Shown: in pieces, positions 1 to 8,003 of the stretch
How positions within the stretch are numbered: position 1 is the first letter of the stretch
Layout: every line of letters begins with the position of its first letter
Origin: Bacteroidales bacterium UBA1195
GTDB taxonomy: Bacteria; Bacteroidota; Bacteroidia; Bacteroidales; WCHB1-69
DNA length: 22,054 nucleotides
Reading direction: 5' to 3'
NCBI GenBank assembly: GCA_002309855.1
Contig: DBYD01000013.1
Coordinates: 9,482 to 31,535, forward strand
Notes under the pieces: model-generated
Databases searched by the model: none
Told to the model about the DNA's origin: nothing
What the model saw: the letters and a program-made list of their open reading frames with translations, nothing else
Position numbers and translations under genes: made by a program

Positions 1-2021
1 TCGAAGAGCAGGTCGCTCATGGTGCCCTCCCAGCAGCGGTCGAAGTTGATGCCGATGAGTTGTCCGTCCGCGTTCAACACGGGGCTGCCGGAGTTGCCGC
101 CGGTGGTGTGGTTGGTGGCGATGAAGCCGACCGGGAGCTCGCCCTTAGCATTGGCGTAGCGTCCGTAGTCCTTGGCCTCGTACAGCTGTTTCAGCTTGGG
201 CTCCACCACATAGTCATAAATGTCGGGGTTCTCCTTCTGCATGATGCCTTCCAAAGTGCTGTAGGGCTGGTAATAGACGCCGTCCTTCGGACGGAAACCG
301 GCCACATGGCCGTAGGCCACGCGCAGGGTCAGGTTGGCGTCGGGGAAGAAGTTGCTGTCGGGCATCATCTCCATCATGCCCTTGACGTATTGCCGCATCA
401 GCTGGTTGATTTTTTGTTTCGCCATATCGTATTTGACACGGTTTTCAACGCTGTGGCTGTATGTGTATGTGATATAAAACAAGGCCAAGGCAGGTTCTTT
501 TTGGGCGATATTAATCCTGTTCAATGAATTCGTGGCGCAGCATTTCCGGAGAAATTTTTCCAGTTCGGCAGGTCTGTTCAATAAGGATTTTTCATATACC
601 TTGTCCAGATATGCATCCAATTCGGCGCATGTGGGGTATTTCTTTTCCAAATAAGGGGCATGGCCGTTTTTGTACATATAGAGTATTGTTTCCTTGAAAA
701 TCGCTTTGTCCACGGGATTGGCCTCATATTTGAACTCGTTGCGTGCAAGCGCATTTTCCAATTCCTTTGTAAGTTTTTCGGGCTCAATGTTGTTTTGCAA
801 AAGGCGATTGATTTTATAAGTCACATTCATGAAATCGCTTGCCATCACAGCCTCGTTGAACCATGTCCATTCCACTTCGACCGGTTTCAGCTGCTCGTAG
901 GCCTCGTGCAGCTGCGGTAGCACCTCCTTGTAGTCGGGACGGTTGTCGGCCCATTTCTGGAAATCGGCCTCAAACGCCTTTTTCTGTGCCACACCGTCCA
1001 ACCGGTTGATTCCGATGGTTTCGCCCTGCCATTTTTTCCAGCCGTTGGCGATGCTCGCCACGCGCGATGCGTATTTCAGCCGCAGGGCGGGGCTTGAGTT
1101 CATGGCTTCGTTGTAGTGTTTCAGCCGGATGTCGCGCAGGGAAATCCGGATGGGGTTCTCCACGTTGGCGGCCAGGTCAACCGCATCGGATGTGACATAG
1201 CGCTGCGTGGTGCCCGGGTAGCCGAACACAAAGGTGAAGTCGCCCTCGTTCACCCCTTTAAGGGAGATGGTAAGGTGCTTCAGCGGCTGGTAGGGGCGGT
1301 TATCCTTAGAGTAGGGGGCGGGCTTGTTATCCTTGTCCGCATAGACGCGGAACATGGAGAAGTCTCCCGTGTGGCGCGGCCACATCCAGTTGTCGGTGTC
1401 CCCGCCGAACTTGCCGATGTTTGATGGCGGGGCGCCCACCAGGCGCACGTCAGTGAAGACCTCGTTCACATATAGGAAATACTGGTTGCCGTAGTAGAAT
1501 GGCTTGATGACCGCCTTGTAGTGCGTGCCTTTGGTTTTTTCCTGGATTATTTTCTGTATGTTCGCCTCAATTTTCATGTTGCGCTGATCCTCCGGGTGCT
1601 GGTCGCAGACATCCTCCAACACGGCGTCGGTCACATCCTCCATGTAAACCAATCTGGTGGCGGTCAGTCCCTTGCAGGGAATCTCCTGCTCGCGGTTCAT
1701 TGCCCAAAAGCCGTTGGTCAGGTAATTGTGCTCCAAAGTGCTGTTGGAAACTATGTAATAATATCCGCAATGGTGGTTTGTAAGGAACAGTCCCTCCTTC
1801 GACACGAACTCGCCGGTGCAGCCCTGGTTGAAGAGGATGACCGCATCCTTCAGGCAGGCGTTGTTGATGTCGTAGATGTCCTTGGCGGTGATTCTCATGC
1901 CGGCCTTCTGCATGGCGGCCTCGTTTTTGCCCAGCAGCATCGGGATCCACATCCCCTCATCGGCGCGGATGGGGAGGATAAGGAAAAGGGCGATAATCAA
2001 GCTCAGTGTTTTGTGCATCAT
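1..2021 (-). CDS. S46 family dipeptidyl-peptidase, DPP11-like (3' end cut by window edge)
   Basis: Exported serine exopeptidase that releases dipeptides from peptide N-termini in the periplasm. I read the frame from ATG at 2021 down to position 3 without a stop, giving 673 residues; the family is about 715-720, so roughly 45 C-terminal residues lie outside the window. A signal peptide ends near IRA-DEGMW (residue 20). The S46 triad is visible: His84 in TNHHCGY, Asp220 in HTGDFSMFR and Ser644 in GGNSGSPV. Arg662 lies in GINFDRCWEG, 18 residues after the Ser; in P. gingivalis DPP11 the S1-pocket Arg673 follows Ser655 by the same distance and confers Asp/Glu specificity, whereas DPP7 has Gly there. 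The family call is firm and the DPP11 subtype is inferred. The gene starts 11 bases after the OmpA-like gene stops, so it is probably the last of a three-gene operon. Confidence 0.93.
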   Translation of the reverse strand, partial: MMHKTLSLIIALFLILPIRADEGMWIPMLLGKNEAAMQKAGMRITAKDIYDINNACLKDAVILFNQGCTGEFVSKEGLFLTNHHCGYYYIVSNSTLEHNYLTNGFWAMNREQEIPCKGLTATRLVYMEDVTDAVLEDVCDQHPEDQRNMKIEANIQKIIQEKTKGTHYKAVIKPFYYGNQYFLYVNEVFTDVRLVGAPPSNIGKFGGDTDNWMWPRHTGDFSMFRVYADKDNKPAPYSKDNRPYQPLKHLTISLKGVNEGDFTFVFGYPGTTQRYVTSDAVDLAANVENPIRISLRDIRLKHYNEAMNSSPALRLKYASRVASIANGWKKWQGETIGINRLDGVAQKKAFEADFQKWADNRPDYKEVLPQLHEAYEQLKPVEVEWTWFNEAVMASDFMNVTYKINRLLQNNIEPEKLTKELENALARNEFKYEANPVDKAIFKETILYMYKNGHAPYLEKKYPTCAELDAYLDKVYEKSLLNRPAELEKFLRKCCATNSLNRINIAQKEPALALFYITYTYSHSVENRVKYDMAKQKINQLMRQYVKGMMEMMPDSNFFPDANLTLRVAYGHVAGFRPKDGVYYQPYSTLEGIMQKENPDIYDYVVEPKLKQLYEAKDYGRYANAKGELPVGFIATNHTTGGNSGSPVLNADGQLIGINFDRCWEGTMSDLLF

Positions 2022-2032
2022 TTGTGGTTGTA

Positions 2033-2866
2033 TTAAAGGTTTTTGACCGCTTCAAATACAGGGGTCATGTCAAGTGATATACGTATTAATATGCGGTTTG
2101 CCGTATGCTCCTCAGTTTCCCTTGAGACAAGAAATAGGCCGCTGTGCAGCCTGTCGGGTGGAATCTGGTGTTCGGTCAGGAGTGAGCGGCAGATGGCTGC
2201 TGTGCGCATGCCCTCCCTGTCCATCTGCTCCTTCATGGTGTTCAGCGGGAGGTCGCGGAGTATTGGGGCTGTGACCTCTATCCGGATGGTAGGGTATTTC
2301 TGGTAAAGCTCGGTGACCAGTTTTAGCATCTCCTTGCCTTTTGTCGAGATGAAATTGCGGTTGTTTGGGGTGAAGAAAAAGTTCTCGGGAATGTTTAGCA
2401 CAACGTTCCGCTCTTCAATTGAGAGTTTTGTTTCACGGTATCCGCTGTCCAGCTCCAACAGCAGTCCAAAAGAGAACACCGCTGCATCCAAGATGGACTG
2501 AATGGAATCGCTGTAGCTTTGGCAAAGCGTTTGGCAGTCGTGGATGGATGTATCCCTGCGTTGTAGGGCGTGAATTTGTTCGTTAAGTTCTTTTTTACTG
2601 GATGTCAGGTGGTTTTGTACCCTTTCCAAATCTTTGCGCGATTCGCGCCATAGGTTGCGCAGACGTGCTGTGTCCCGTTGCAGCGTTTCGATTTTCACCG
2701 ACTGTTGCTGTTTTTCCCATTTCAGGGTGTCAATGGTTTTGTATTGGTGGATTTTCTGTTCTTCCAAATGGTTGTATGCGGTTTCCAAAGCAAGATATTT
2801 TTTTTTGGAAACACAGGAAATACAGCACAAGAGACAGAGCAGCAGGATGCCTGAACGGCTTTTCAT
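2033..2866 (-). CDS. OmpA-like lipoprotein with coiled-coil stalk
   Basis: 277-residue predicted outer-membrane lipoprotein. The N-terminus is a hydrophobic signal ending in a lipobox-like CCISC with the acceptor Cys18. Residues about 24-110 are rich in Glu, Lys, Gln and Leu and look like a long coiled coil. The C-terminal third (about 160-270) resembles a divergent OmpA peptidoglycan-binding domain: a TPNNRNFISTKGKEML start, an RTAAICRSLL helix where OmpA proteins have S..RA..V...L, and a closing NRILIRISL strand matching the usual NRRVEI. The GHTD-like loop is not conserved, so peptidoglycan binding is uncertain. It starts 14 bases after the upstream barrel gene and is followed after 11 bases by the S46 peptidase. 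A link between barrel, lipoprotein and peptidase is inferred from position only. Confidence 0.75.
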   Translation of the reverse strand: MKSRSGILLLCLLCCISCVSKKKYLALETAYNHLEEQKIHQYKTIDTLKWEKQQQSVKIETLQRDTARLRNLWRESRKDLERVQNHLTSSKKELNEQIHALQRRDTSIHDCQTLCQSYSDSIQSILDAAVFSFGLLLELDSGYRETKLSIEERNVVLNIPENFFFTPNNRNFISTKGKEMLKLVTELYQKYPTIRIEVTAPILRDLPLNTMKEQMDREGMRTAAICRSLLTEHQIPPDRLHSGLFLVSRETEEHTANRILIRISLDMTPVFEAVKNL

Positions 2867-2880
2867 GAGCAGTGTGTATG

Positions 2881-3567
2881 CTAAAAGATAATGCCCGCCT
2901 TGATGCCGGCAAAGGTGTACCAGTTGTGTTCGCTGGTGTTGACCAACAGCGGTTTCATGTTGGTCAGTTCCTCATCGCCCCTGTAAAATCGGATGGCGGA
3001 TTCCTGGATTTTGAAGGATCCGGAAAGTACGATCGCCACATCTTTGGAGACTTGTGCTTTGACACCTATGCCTGTTTCCGCCATCAGGCCGGAACGGTCC
3101 CCATGTATGACGTAGGTTTTGCTGTTTCCTTGTTTGTCTGAAACATAGGGCTTTGAATCAATATACCAGCGGTTGGCATAACCGAGATTGATGTACCATT
3201 GCGGCGCAATCGGTGCAGTGCCGATGTTCACTCGCAAATCTGCGTAAATGGGGACAAAGGCGTTTTTGCAGTTGGTCCAGTACTCAAAACCTGCACCAAT
3301 ACCTGCGATAATGTAGGGGTTGAACTGGTAGCCGACAAATTGTGAAATGCCGGCTATAGAGATGTGGTTCTTGAAATCCCGCACAATTCCAGATTCCTCA
3401 TTGGTGATGTGGATGTTGCCGAACCCCTGCAGGAATACTGGGCTGGTAATGAAGGTTGGTCCCCAGTATTTGGTGTCTGGAGGTGTGCGTTGCGCTTGCA
3501 ATGTGAAAGGGGATATGGCGAGGGCGAATGTAGCCCATACTAAGAGCGATACCAGTCTGCGTTTCAT
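2881..3567 (-). CDS. outer-membrane beta-barrel protein (PorT-like/porin family)
   Basis: 228-residue exported protein of the small eight-strand barrel type common in Bacteroidetes. I chose the ATG at 3567 because it gives a clear signal peptide (MKRRLVSLL..., cleavage after LQA, residue about 25). The longer open frame to 3642 would run into the tRNA gene. The mature part alternates hydrophobic and polar residues with many aromatics and Gly-rich turns, for example GYQFNPYIIAGIGAGFEYW and WYINLGYANRWYID. It ends in ...FAGIKAGIIF, with the terminal Phe typical of barrels recognised by the Bam complex. The ligand or partner is unknown. No TAnnTTTG promoter is visible between the tRNA and this start, so it may be read through from the tRNA promoter. 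It is the first gene of the barrel/OmpA-like/S46 operon. Confidence 0.8.
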   Translation of the reverse strand: MKRRLVSLLVWATFALAISPFTLQAQRTPPDTKYWGPTFITSPVFLQGFGNIHITNEESGIVRDFKNHISIAGISQFVGYQFNPYIIAGIGAGFEYWTNCKNAFVPIYADLRVNIGTAPIAPQWYINLGYANRWYIDSKPYVSDKQGNSKTYVIHGDRSGLMAETGIGVKAQVSKDVAIVLSGSFKIQESAIRFYRGDEELTNMKPLLVNTSEHNWYTFAGIKAGIIF

Positions 3568-3612
3568 ACGGTTATATTTTACCCTTAAACTCTTATGCCG
3601 GATGGCGTGATT

Positions 3613-3687
<75 letters not shown>

Positions 3688-3699
3688 ATGTTCATTTTG

Positions 3700-3707
3700 C
3701 AAAAGTA
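3700..3707 (-). promoter_or_regulatory. Bacteroidetes -7 promoter element for tRNA-fMet
   Basis: On the minus strand this reads TACTTTTG, a perfect TAnnTTTG -7 box, 12 bases from the tRNA 5' end, which puts transcription start a few bases before the mature end. No clear TTTG -33 box is seen about 20 bases upstream. It probably drives the tRNA and possibly the barrel operon behind it. Confidence 0.55.
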
Positions 3708-3855
3708 GTAAAAAACAGCATCCCTTTTGCCTCTTCGGCAATATTTTTTTTGTTCTTATAAATATTTATATATTAAAAGATTATATGTGAATAACCTTCA
3801 ATTCGTGCCTGCTTTGCGGAAACACTTTTGCGTTTTTGGAAGCAAATGCCCCGTT

Positions 3856-5526
3856 TCACTCCTCTTTTTTTCCGTTGGCGCATGGTTGCATCAGGGCATC
3901 CGCCATCTGCAGGGATGTTCCTGTCACCGCTCCGTCGCCCACCATGCGGGCAATCGCTTCGCGCCGTTCCGTACCGGTAAGTGCCCGGATGTCGGATTGG
4001 GTTTGCAGACCGTCGCTCTCCTTGAAAACCAGATAATGGGAGTCCGCCTTTGCGGCGATTTGCGGTTGGTGTGTTATTGCGATGACCTGGCAGTTTTCGG
4101 ATAGGTCGCGCATGACATCGGCCATCTTTGCGGACACTTCACCTGAAATCCCGGTGTCTATTTCGTCAAAAAGTATGGTTGGCAGCAGGTTTTTCATGGA
4201 AATCATTGCTTTTACGGCCAGCATGACCCTTGAAATTTCCCCTCCGGAGGCGATTTTGGCCAGCGGTTGCGGTGTCATGCCTGTGTTGGCTGAAAAGAGG
4301 AACTGTGCCTCGTCATTTCCTGCTTCATTGAAGGTGGTAGGGATCAGTTCAATTTGGAGCTGAGCGTTGGGTATCTGGAGTCGTATGAGCTTTTGCTTCA
4401 ATGCCTCCTGCAACTCGGGCAACACTTTCTGCCGTTCGCTGTGCAGCTGTTCCGCCACCTTTTCCATCAGTTGACGGCATTCCGCAATCTGCACCTGTAG
4501 CCGATGTTCCTCCTCGGAACTGTCATCCGCCTTCTGCAGCTTTTGCCGAAGTTCCTGCGCTTTTTGCAGCAGTCCGGCCTCATCCTGTACCCGGTGCTTT
4601 TGCTGGAGCGTGTTCAGAAGGTTCAGCCTCTGGCGGATGTTCTCCGCCAGTTCCGGATCGAATTGGACTGATTCCTGTTCGTTCCTGATTTCAGCGGCAA
4701 TGTCTTTCAGTTCAATGATTACACTTTCCATTCTTTCTGACAATTCTCCGGTTGTCGGCCGATAACGTGTGGTCTGCTGCATCCGGTGCAGCACCTGTTG
4801 CAGTCCGCTTATGAGATTGTCATCCGCATCGTCCAGCAAATTGCCTGCCTCATAAAGCCATTGCTTTATCTCTTCAGCGTGGGTCAGCTGCTCCCATTCA
4901 TCTTCCAGGGACTGCTGCTCCCCTTCCGAAAGATGGGCGTTTTCCAGTTCATTGTATAGGAAGGAAATATAATCAATATCTTGTGTGCTGTTTTCGGTTT
5001 GCAGCTGTTGCAACTTCTGTTGTAATAGCTGTAGTTTCATGTAATGCTCCCGATATTTTCCCACAGTGGGTTGCAGGTGTCCGAATTGGTCTATCAGCTG
5101 CAGTTGGAACTGCTTTTTGCGCAGCAGCAGGTTAGCATGTTGCGAATGGATGTCAATCAGCCTTTCGGAAAGTTGGCGGAGAGTTGAGAGCGGGACAGGT
5201 GTGTCATTGATGAAGGTTCGGGACTTGCCTTGTGGGGTTATTTCCCGTCGCAGGATGCATTCCTCCTCGAAATCAATGTCGTTTTCTGTGAAGAAGGTGG
5301 ACAAGAAGCAATCCTTTATCTGAAAAATCGCCTCCACATAGCATTTCTGATTCTTGTCATATAGTACAGAAGTATCCGCCCGCTGTCCAAGCACAAAGGA
5401 TATGGCTTCTGTAAGCACCGATTTGCCGGCGCCAGTTTCCCCTGTAATGACGGAAAACCCTTCACCGAACCGGACGGAAAGTTGCCTGATGATGGTGTAG
5501 TTGTTTACGGTTAGTTGTAGAAGCAT
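3856..5526 (-). CDS. recN: DNA repair protein RecN
   Basis: SMC-like cytoplasmic ATPase that acts in recombinational repair of double-strand breaks. It has 556 residues, the usual RecN length. The N-terminal ATPase half carries Walker A GETGAGKS (29-36). The middle (about 150-380) is long, charged and Gln/Leu-rich, forming the coiled-coil arms. The C-terminal half has the ABC-type signature region ASGGEISRVMLA, Walker B ILFDEIDTG (about 451-459) and the ITHQPQIAAKAD H-loop region. It starts 9 bases after the DUF4835 gene stops, as the last gene of the bamD-rpoZ-coaBC-DUF4835-recN operon. No strong intrinsic terminator follows it. Confidence 0.97.
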   Translation of the reverse strand: MLLQLTVNNYTIIRQLSVRFGEGFSVITGETGAGKSVLTEAISFVLGQRADTSVLYDKNQKCYVEAIFQIKDCFLSTFFTENDIDFEEECILRREITPQGKSRTFINDTPVPLSTLRQLSERLIDIHSQHANLLLRKKQFQLQLIDQFGHLQPTVGKYREHYMKLQLLQQKLQQLQTENSTQDIDYISFLYNELENAHLSEGEQQSLEDEWEQLTHAEEIKQWLYEAGNLLDDADDNLISGLQQVLHRMQQTTRYRPTTGELSERMESVIIELKDIAAEIRNEQESVQFDPELAENIRQRLNLLNTLQQKHRVQDEAGLLQKAQELRQKLQKADDSSEEEHRLQVQIAECRQLMEKVAEQLHSERQKVLPELQEALKQKLIRLQIPNAQLQIELIPTTFNEAGNDEAQFLFSANTGMTPQPLAKIASGGEISRVMLAVKAMISMKNLLPTILFDEIDTGISGEVSAKMADVMRDLSENCQVIAITHQPQIAAKADSHYLVFKESDGLQTQSDIRALTGTERREAIARMVGDGAVTGTSLQMADALMQPCANGKKEE

Positions 5527-5535
5527 GGCAGGAAA

Positions 5536-6429
5536 TCAGTTTAGCTTGGCGTATTTGCTGGCGTTGGCGGGATCCAATTGTGTCAGTGTCTGCTTAGCCT
5601 CATTTCTGATTGTTTCCGATGCTCCGGAAAACACATTGACCAATTCCGCGCTTTTTGAGGTCATCATTACGGAGGTGAAATATAGGTTGCTCTTGCTTTT
5701 GTGTATCTCCTGTATTTTTTTCAGGCTCTCCAATATGGTATTGACCCCTTCGTTCAGGTTTCCGGCCAGCATGTCCATCCCCATCCGGTGGTATTGGTAA
5801 TAGAAATTGCGGAAATCCGCATAGGAGGGGTTTGTGTAGTTCTCCCACAGCCAGTAGCGGTTGCGTTTCGACTTGCTGTCGTTGCCGGCCCAACCGGAAC
5901 CCTGGTTCTGGGAGTAGCCGATAATTGTCTGGCACTGGTTGAAAAACGGGGTTCCGCCCATAGGGGAGAAGGAGTCGAAATAGATGCCAAGCAGAAAATG
6001 GATGTAGAAGCCGGTTATTGCGGAGAGGTTCCACATGAAGCTGTTGTCATCATAGTCGAACCCTTGGGATGAGGTGTATGGGAATGTGACCTCATCATCC
6101 TGTACTGTCAGCAGGTTGGAGGAGTAGGTGGAATTGAATACGGGACGGCTCATCTGGAAAATGAGGCGGCCTGTATATTGGTCCCCGTTCTTGCTGTCCA
6201 ATATCAGCTGGACGTTGCATTTTATACGCTCCTCCTGTTTGAAGTTCAGATTTGTCCACCGCCTTTCATTGATGAAGGTGGTCATCTCCTGTTCCAGTCG
6301 TGTGAAAAGGGCGGCATCCTCTCCCTGGATGTTTTTTGTGTTTATGCTCACATGTGCCAGCAGCTCCTGTGCCTGTACGGAAGCTGCCGCGCCAAACAGA
6401 AGTATCAGAAACAATTTTATTGCTTTCAT
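5536..6429 (-). CDS. porD: DUF4835 family exported protein (PorD-like)
   Basis: 297-residue periplasmic protein with a cleavable signal peptide (MKAIKLFLILLF..., cleavage after VQA, residue about 20). It matches the Bacteroidetes DUF4835 family in length and in features such as NERRWTN, GFDYDDNSFMWNL and YWLWENYTNPSYADFRNFYYQYH. It also sits between coaBC and recN, the position this family usually holds. Members are now often named PorD and linked to type IX secretion. I recall them also in Bacteroidales without that system, so its presence alone does not show T9SS. The ATG overlaps the coaBC stop (ATGA), which suggests translational coupling. The molecular role is unknown and the symbol is used by family resemblance. 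Confidence 0.85.
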   Translation of the reverse strand: MKAIKLFLILLFGAAASVQAQELLAHVSINTKNIQGEDAALFTRLEQEMTTFINERRWTNLNFKQEERIKCNVQLILDSKNGDQYTGRLIFQMSRPVFNSTYSSNLLTVQDDEVTFPYTSSQGFDYDDNSFMWNLSAITGFYIHFLLGIYFDSFSPMGGTPFFNQCQTIIGYSQNQGSGWAGNDSKSKRNRYWLWENYTNPSYADFRNFYYQYHRMGMDMLAGNLNEGVNTILESLKKIQEIHKSKSNLYFTSVMMTSKSAELVNVFSGASETIRNEAKQTLTQLDPANASKYAKLN

Positions 6430-7631
6430 GCCTTTTTTTTCAGATTATTCATTATTTCATTCACTATGTGTTCTGCCGTTTCCTTCTTGCTGAGCAGCGG
6501 CAGCGCCATCGGCGGACGCTCGCGGAAGAAAATGGTCACCTTGTTGGTGGAAACCTGAAATCCGGCCCCTTCGTCCTGAAGCGAATTCAGCACAATCATG
6601 TCGGCGTTCTTGCTCTCCAGCTTGTGCATGGCGTTGGCCTCCTCGTTGTCGGTTTCAAGGGCGAAGCCGACAAATAGTTGTCCTGGCTTTTTGCGGGCGG
6701 CGAGGGTCTTAAGTATGTCGGTGGTGGGTTCAAGTTCCAGCCGCAGTGTCTCCTGCGATTTCTTGATTTTGTTTGCGGCGGGGTGCGCCGGACGATAGTC
6801 GGCAACGGCTGCCGACATTACAACTATGTCGGCGTCCTCCACCCGTTCGGAGCATGCGCGGAACATCTCTTCAGCGCTTTCAACCGGTGTAACGTTGATG
6901 TGGGGATGGCTGCATGTGAGATTTGTGGGGCCGCTGACCAGCTGCACTTCAACCCCCTTCTCCGCAAGAGCCTCCGCTATGCAGAATCCCATTTTTCCCG
7001 ATGAGCGGTTCCCGATGAACCGTACGGCGTCGACCGCCTCGTAAGTGGGGCCGGCGGTGACCAATGCGGTCAGTGATTGCGTCGCGGCTTGCGGATAAAG
7101 GAAGGAGTCAATGGACTCAAACAGCCTTTCCGGTTCCGCCATGCGTCCCTTGCCTTGTGTCCTGCATGCCAGGAAACCCTCTTCCGGTTCGATGATGTGC
7201 ACCCCCTGCGCTTGGATAAAGGCGAGATTTTTTTGTGTTGAAAAATGGAGGTACATGTTCTCATTCATGGAGGGTGCCATGAACAGAGGTTTGCGGAACG
7301 CCAGCAGGGTGGTGCTGAGAAGATCGTCGGCGATGCCGGCTGCCAGCTTGGCAATGCAGTTTGCGGTGGCCGGTGCAATTATTGCGGCATCGGCCCACTG
7401 GTGGAGGGAAATGTGTTGTGTGTGCGGCTCTTCAGTTTTGGTGAACAGGTCGCTGTAGAGCGGATGGTTGCTGAGGGTCTCGATGGTGAGCGGGGTGACA
7501 AACTCCAGGGCATGCTGCGTGGCGACCACCTTCACCTCATAGCCCGCTTTTACCAGCAGACGTATCAGCGAAAGCGTCTTGTAGGCGGCAATGCCGCCGG
7601 TGATGCCGACCAGAATGTTCCCTTTTGCCAT
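6426..7631 (-). CDS. coaBC: bifunctional phosphopantothenoylcysteine decarboxylase / phosphopantothenate-cysteine ligase
   Basis: Carries out two consecutive steps of coenzyme A synthesis: it ligates cysteine to 4'-phosphopantothenate, then decarboxylates the product. At 401 residues it is the normal length. The N-terminal flavoprotein (CoaC) domain shows GITGGIAAYK at the FMN site, catalytic His73 in HISLHQWAD, the substrate motif PSMNENM (120-126) and Cys156 in ACRTQGKGRM. The CoaB domain begins near residue 185 with TAGPTYEAVDAVRFIGNRSSGK and contains the lysine-rich KIKKSQETL segment. It lies 12 bases after rpoZ and overlaps the DUF4835 gene by four bases. Confidence 0.97.
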   Translation of the reverse strand: MAKGNILVGITGGIAAYKTLSLIRLLVKAGYEVKVVATQHALEFVTPLTIETLSNHPLYSDLFTKTEEPHTQHISLHQWADAAIIAPATANCIAKLAAGIADDLLSTTLLAFRKPLFMAPSMNENMYLHFSTQKNLAFIQAQGVHIIEPEEGFLACRTQGKGRMAEPERLFESIDSFLYPQAATQSLTALVTAGPTYEAVDAVRFIGNRSSGKMGFCIAEALAEKGVEVQLVSGPTNLTCSHPHINVTPVESAEEMFRACSERVEDADIVVMSAAVADYRPAHPAANKIKKSQETLRLELEPTTDILKTLAARKKPGQLFVGFALETDNEEANAMHKLESKNADMIVLNSLQDEGAGFQVSTNKVTIFFRERPPMALPLLSKKETAEHIVNEIMNNLKKKA

Positions 7632-7643
7632 CGGTGTGCGCTG

Positions 7644-7973
7644 TTACTGGTTTTCCTGCTCCTCCTCCCTGAAATAGATTTCGTGGTTCATGAATTCCTG
7701 CACAGCCATCAGGGTCGGTTTGGGCAGCATCTCATAATGGCGGACCAGATCGATCTGCTCCTTGTTCTCGCTCTGCTCATCGCCACCGGCGTCACGGTTG
7801 ATGCCGAACTCCTCGATTTTCTGGTTGAGCTCCTCCTTCATGTCCATGGCAATCTGGTTGGCGCGTTTGGCCAGGATGGCCACGCTCTCATAGATGTTTC
7901 CGGTCTGCTCGTCAAAATGGGTGATGTCCCTGGTGACGGCGTTGGTGTCGGTTTTGATTCTCTTGTAATCCAT
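7644..7973 (-). CDS. rpoZ: RNA polymerase omega subunit (Bacteroidetes type)
   Basis: 109-residue cytoplasmic protein. It matches the Bacteroidetes form of omega, which helps assemble and stabilise RNA polymerase. The diagnostic stretch is TGNIYESVAILAKRANQI, equivalent to the ...FELVLVAAKRARQL helix of other omegas. The C-terminal LPKPTLMAVQEFMNHEIYFRE is characteristic of the phylum's version. An acidic, Glu-rich linker separates the two. It lies between bamD (30-base gap) and coaBC (12-base gap), the usual place. A purine-rich stretch (AAAGAGAGAAAG) sits before the ATG. Confidence 0.93.
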   Translation of the reverse strand: MDYKRIKTDTNAVTRDITHFDEQTGNIYESVAILAKRANQIAMDMKEELNQKIEEFGINRDAGGDEQSENKEQIDLVRHYEMLPKPTLMAVQEFMNHEIYFREEEQENQ

Positions 7974-8003
7974 GCTTTTCTTTCTCTCTTTATGTAATAG
8001 TGA

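Noticed and set aside
60..527. Plus-strand frame of 155 codons, and similar frames at 1116-1424 and 1521-2036
   Set aside because: They are antisense to the S46 peptidase, whose own frame is uninterrupted and carries the full catalytic triad.
3726..3750. Small hairpin TTGCC-TCTTC-GGCAA followed by a T run on the plus strand
   Set aside because: It looks like a terminator, but there is no plus-strand gene before it. The minus strand lacks a T run directly after it, so it does not end recN well.
5536..6429. Evidence for a type IX secretion locus
   Set aside because: Only the DUF4835/PorD-like gene is present, in its usual coaBC-recN setting; no porK, L, M, N, sov or CTD cargo gene is in the window.
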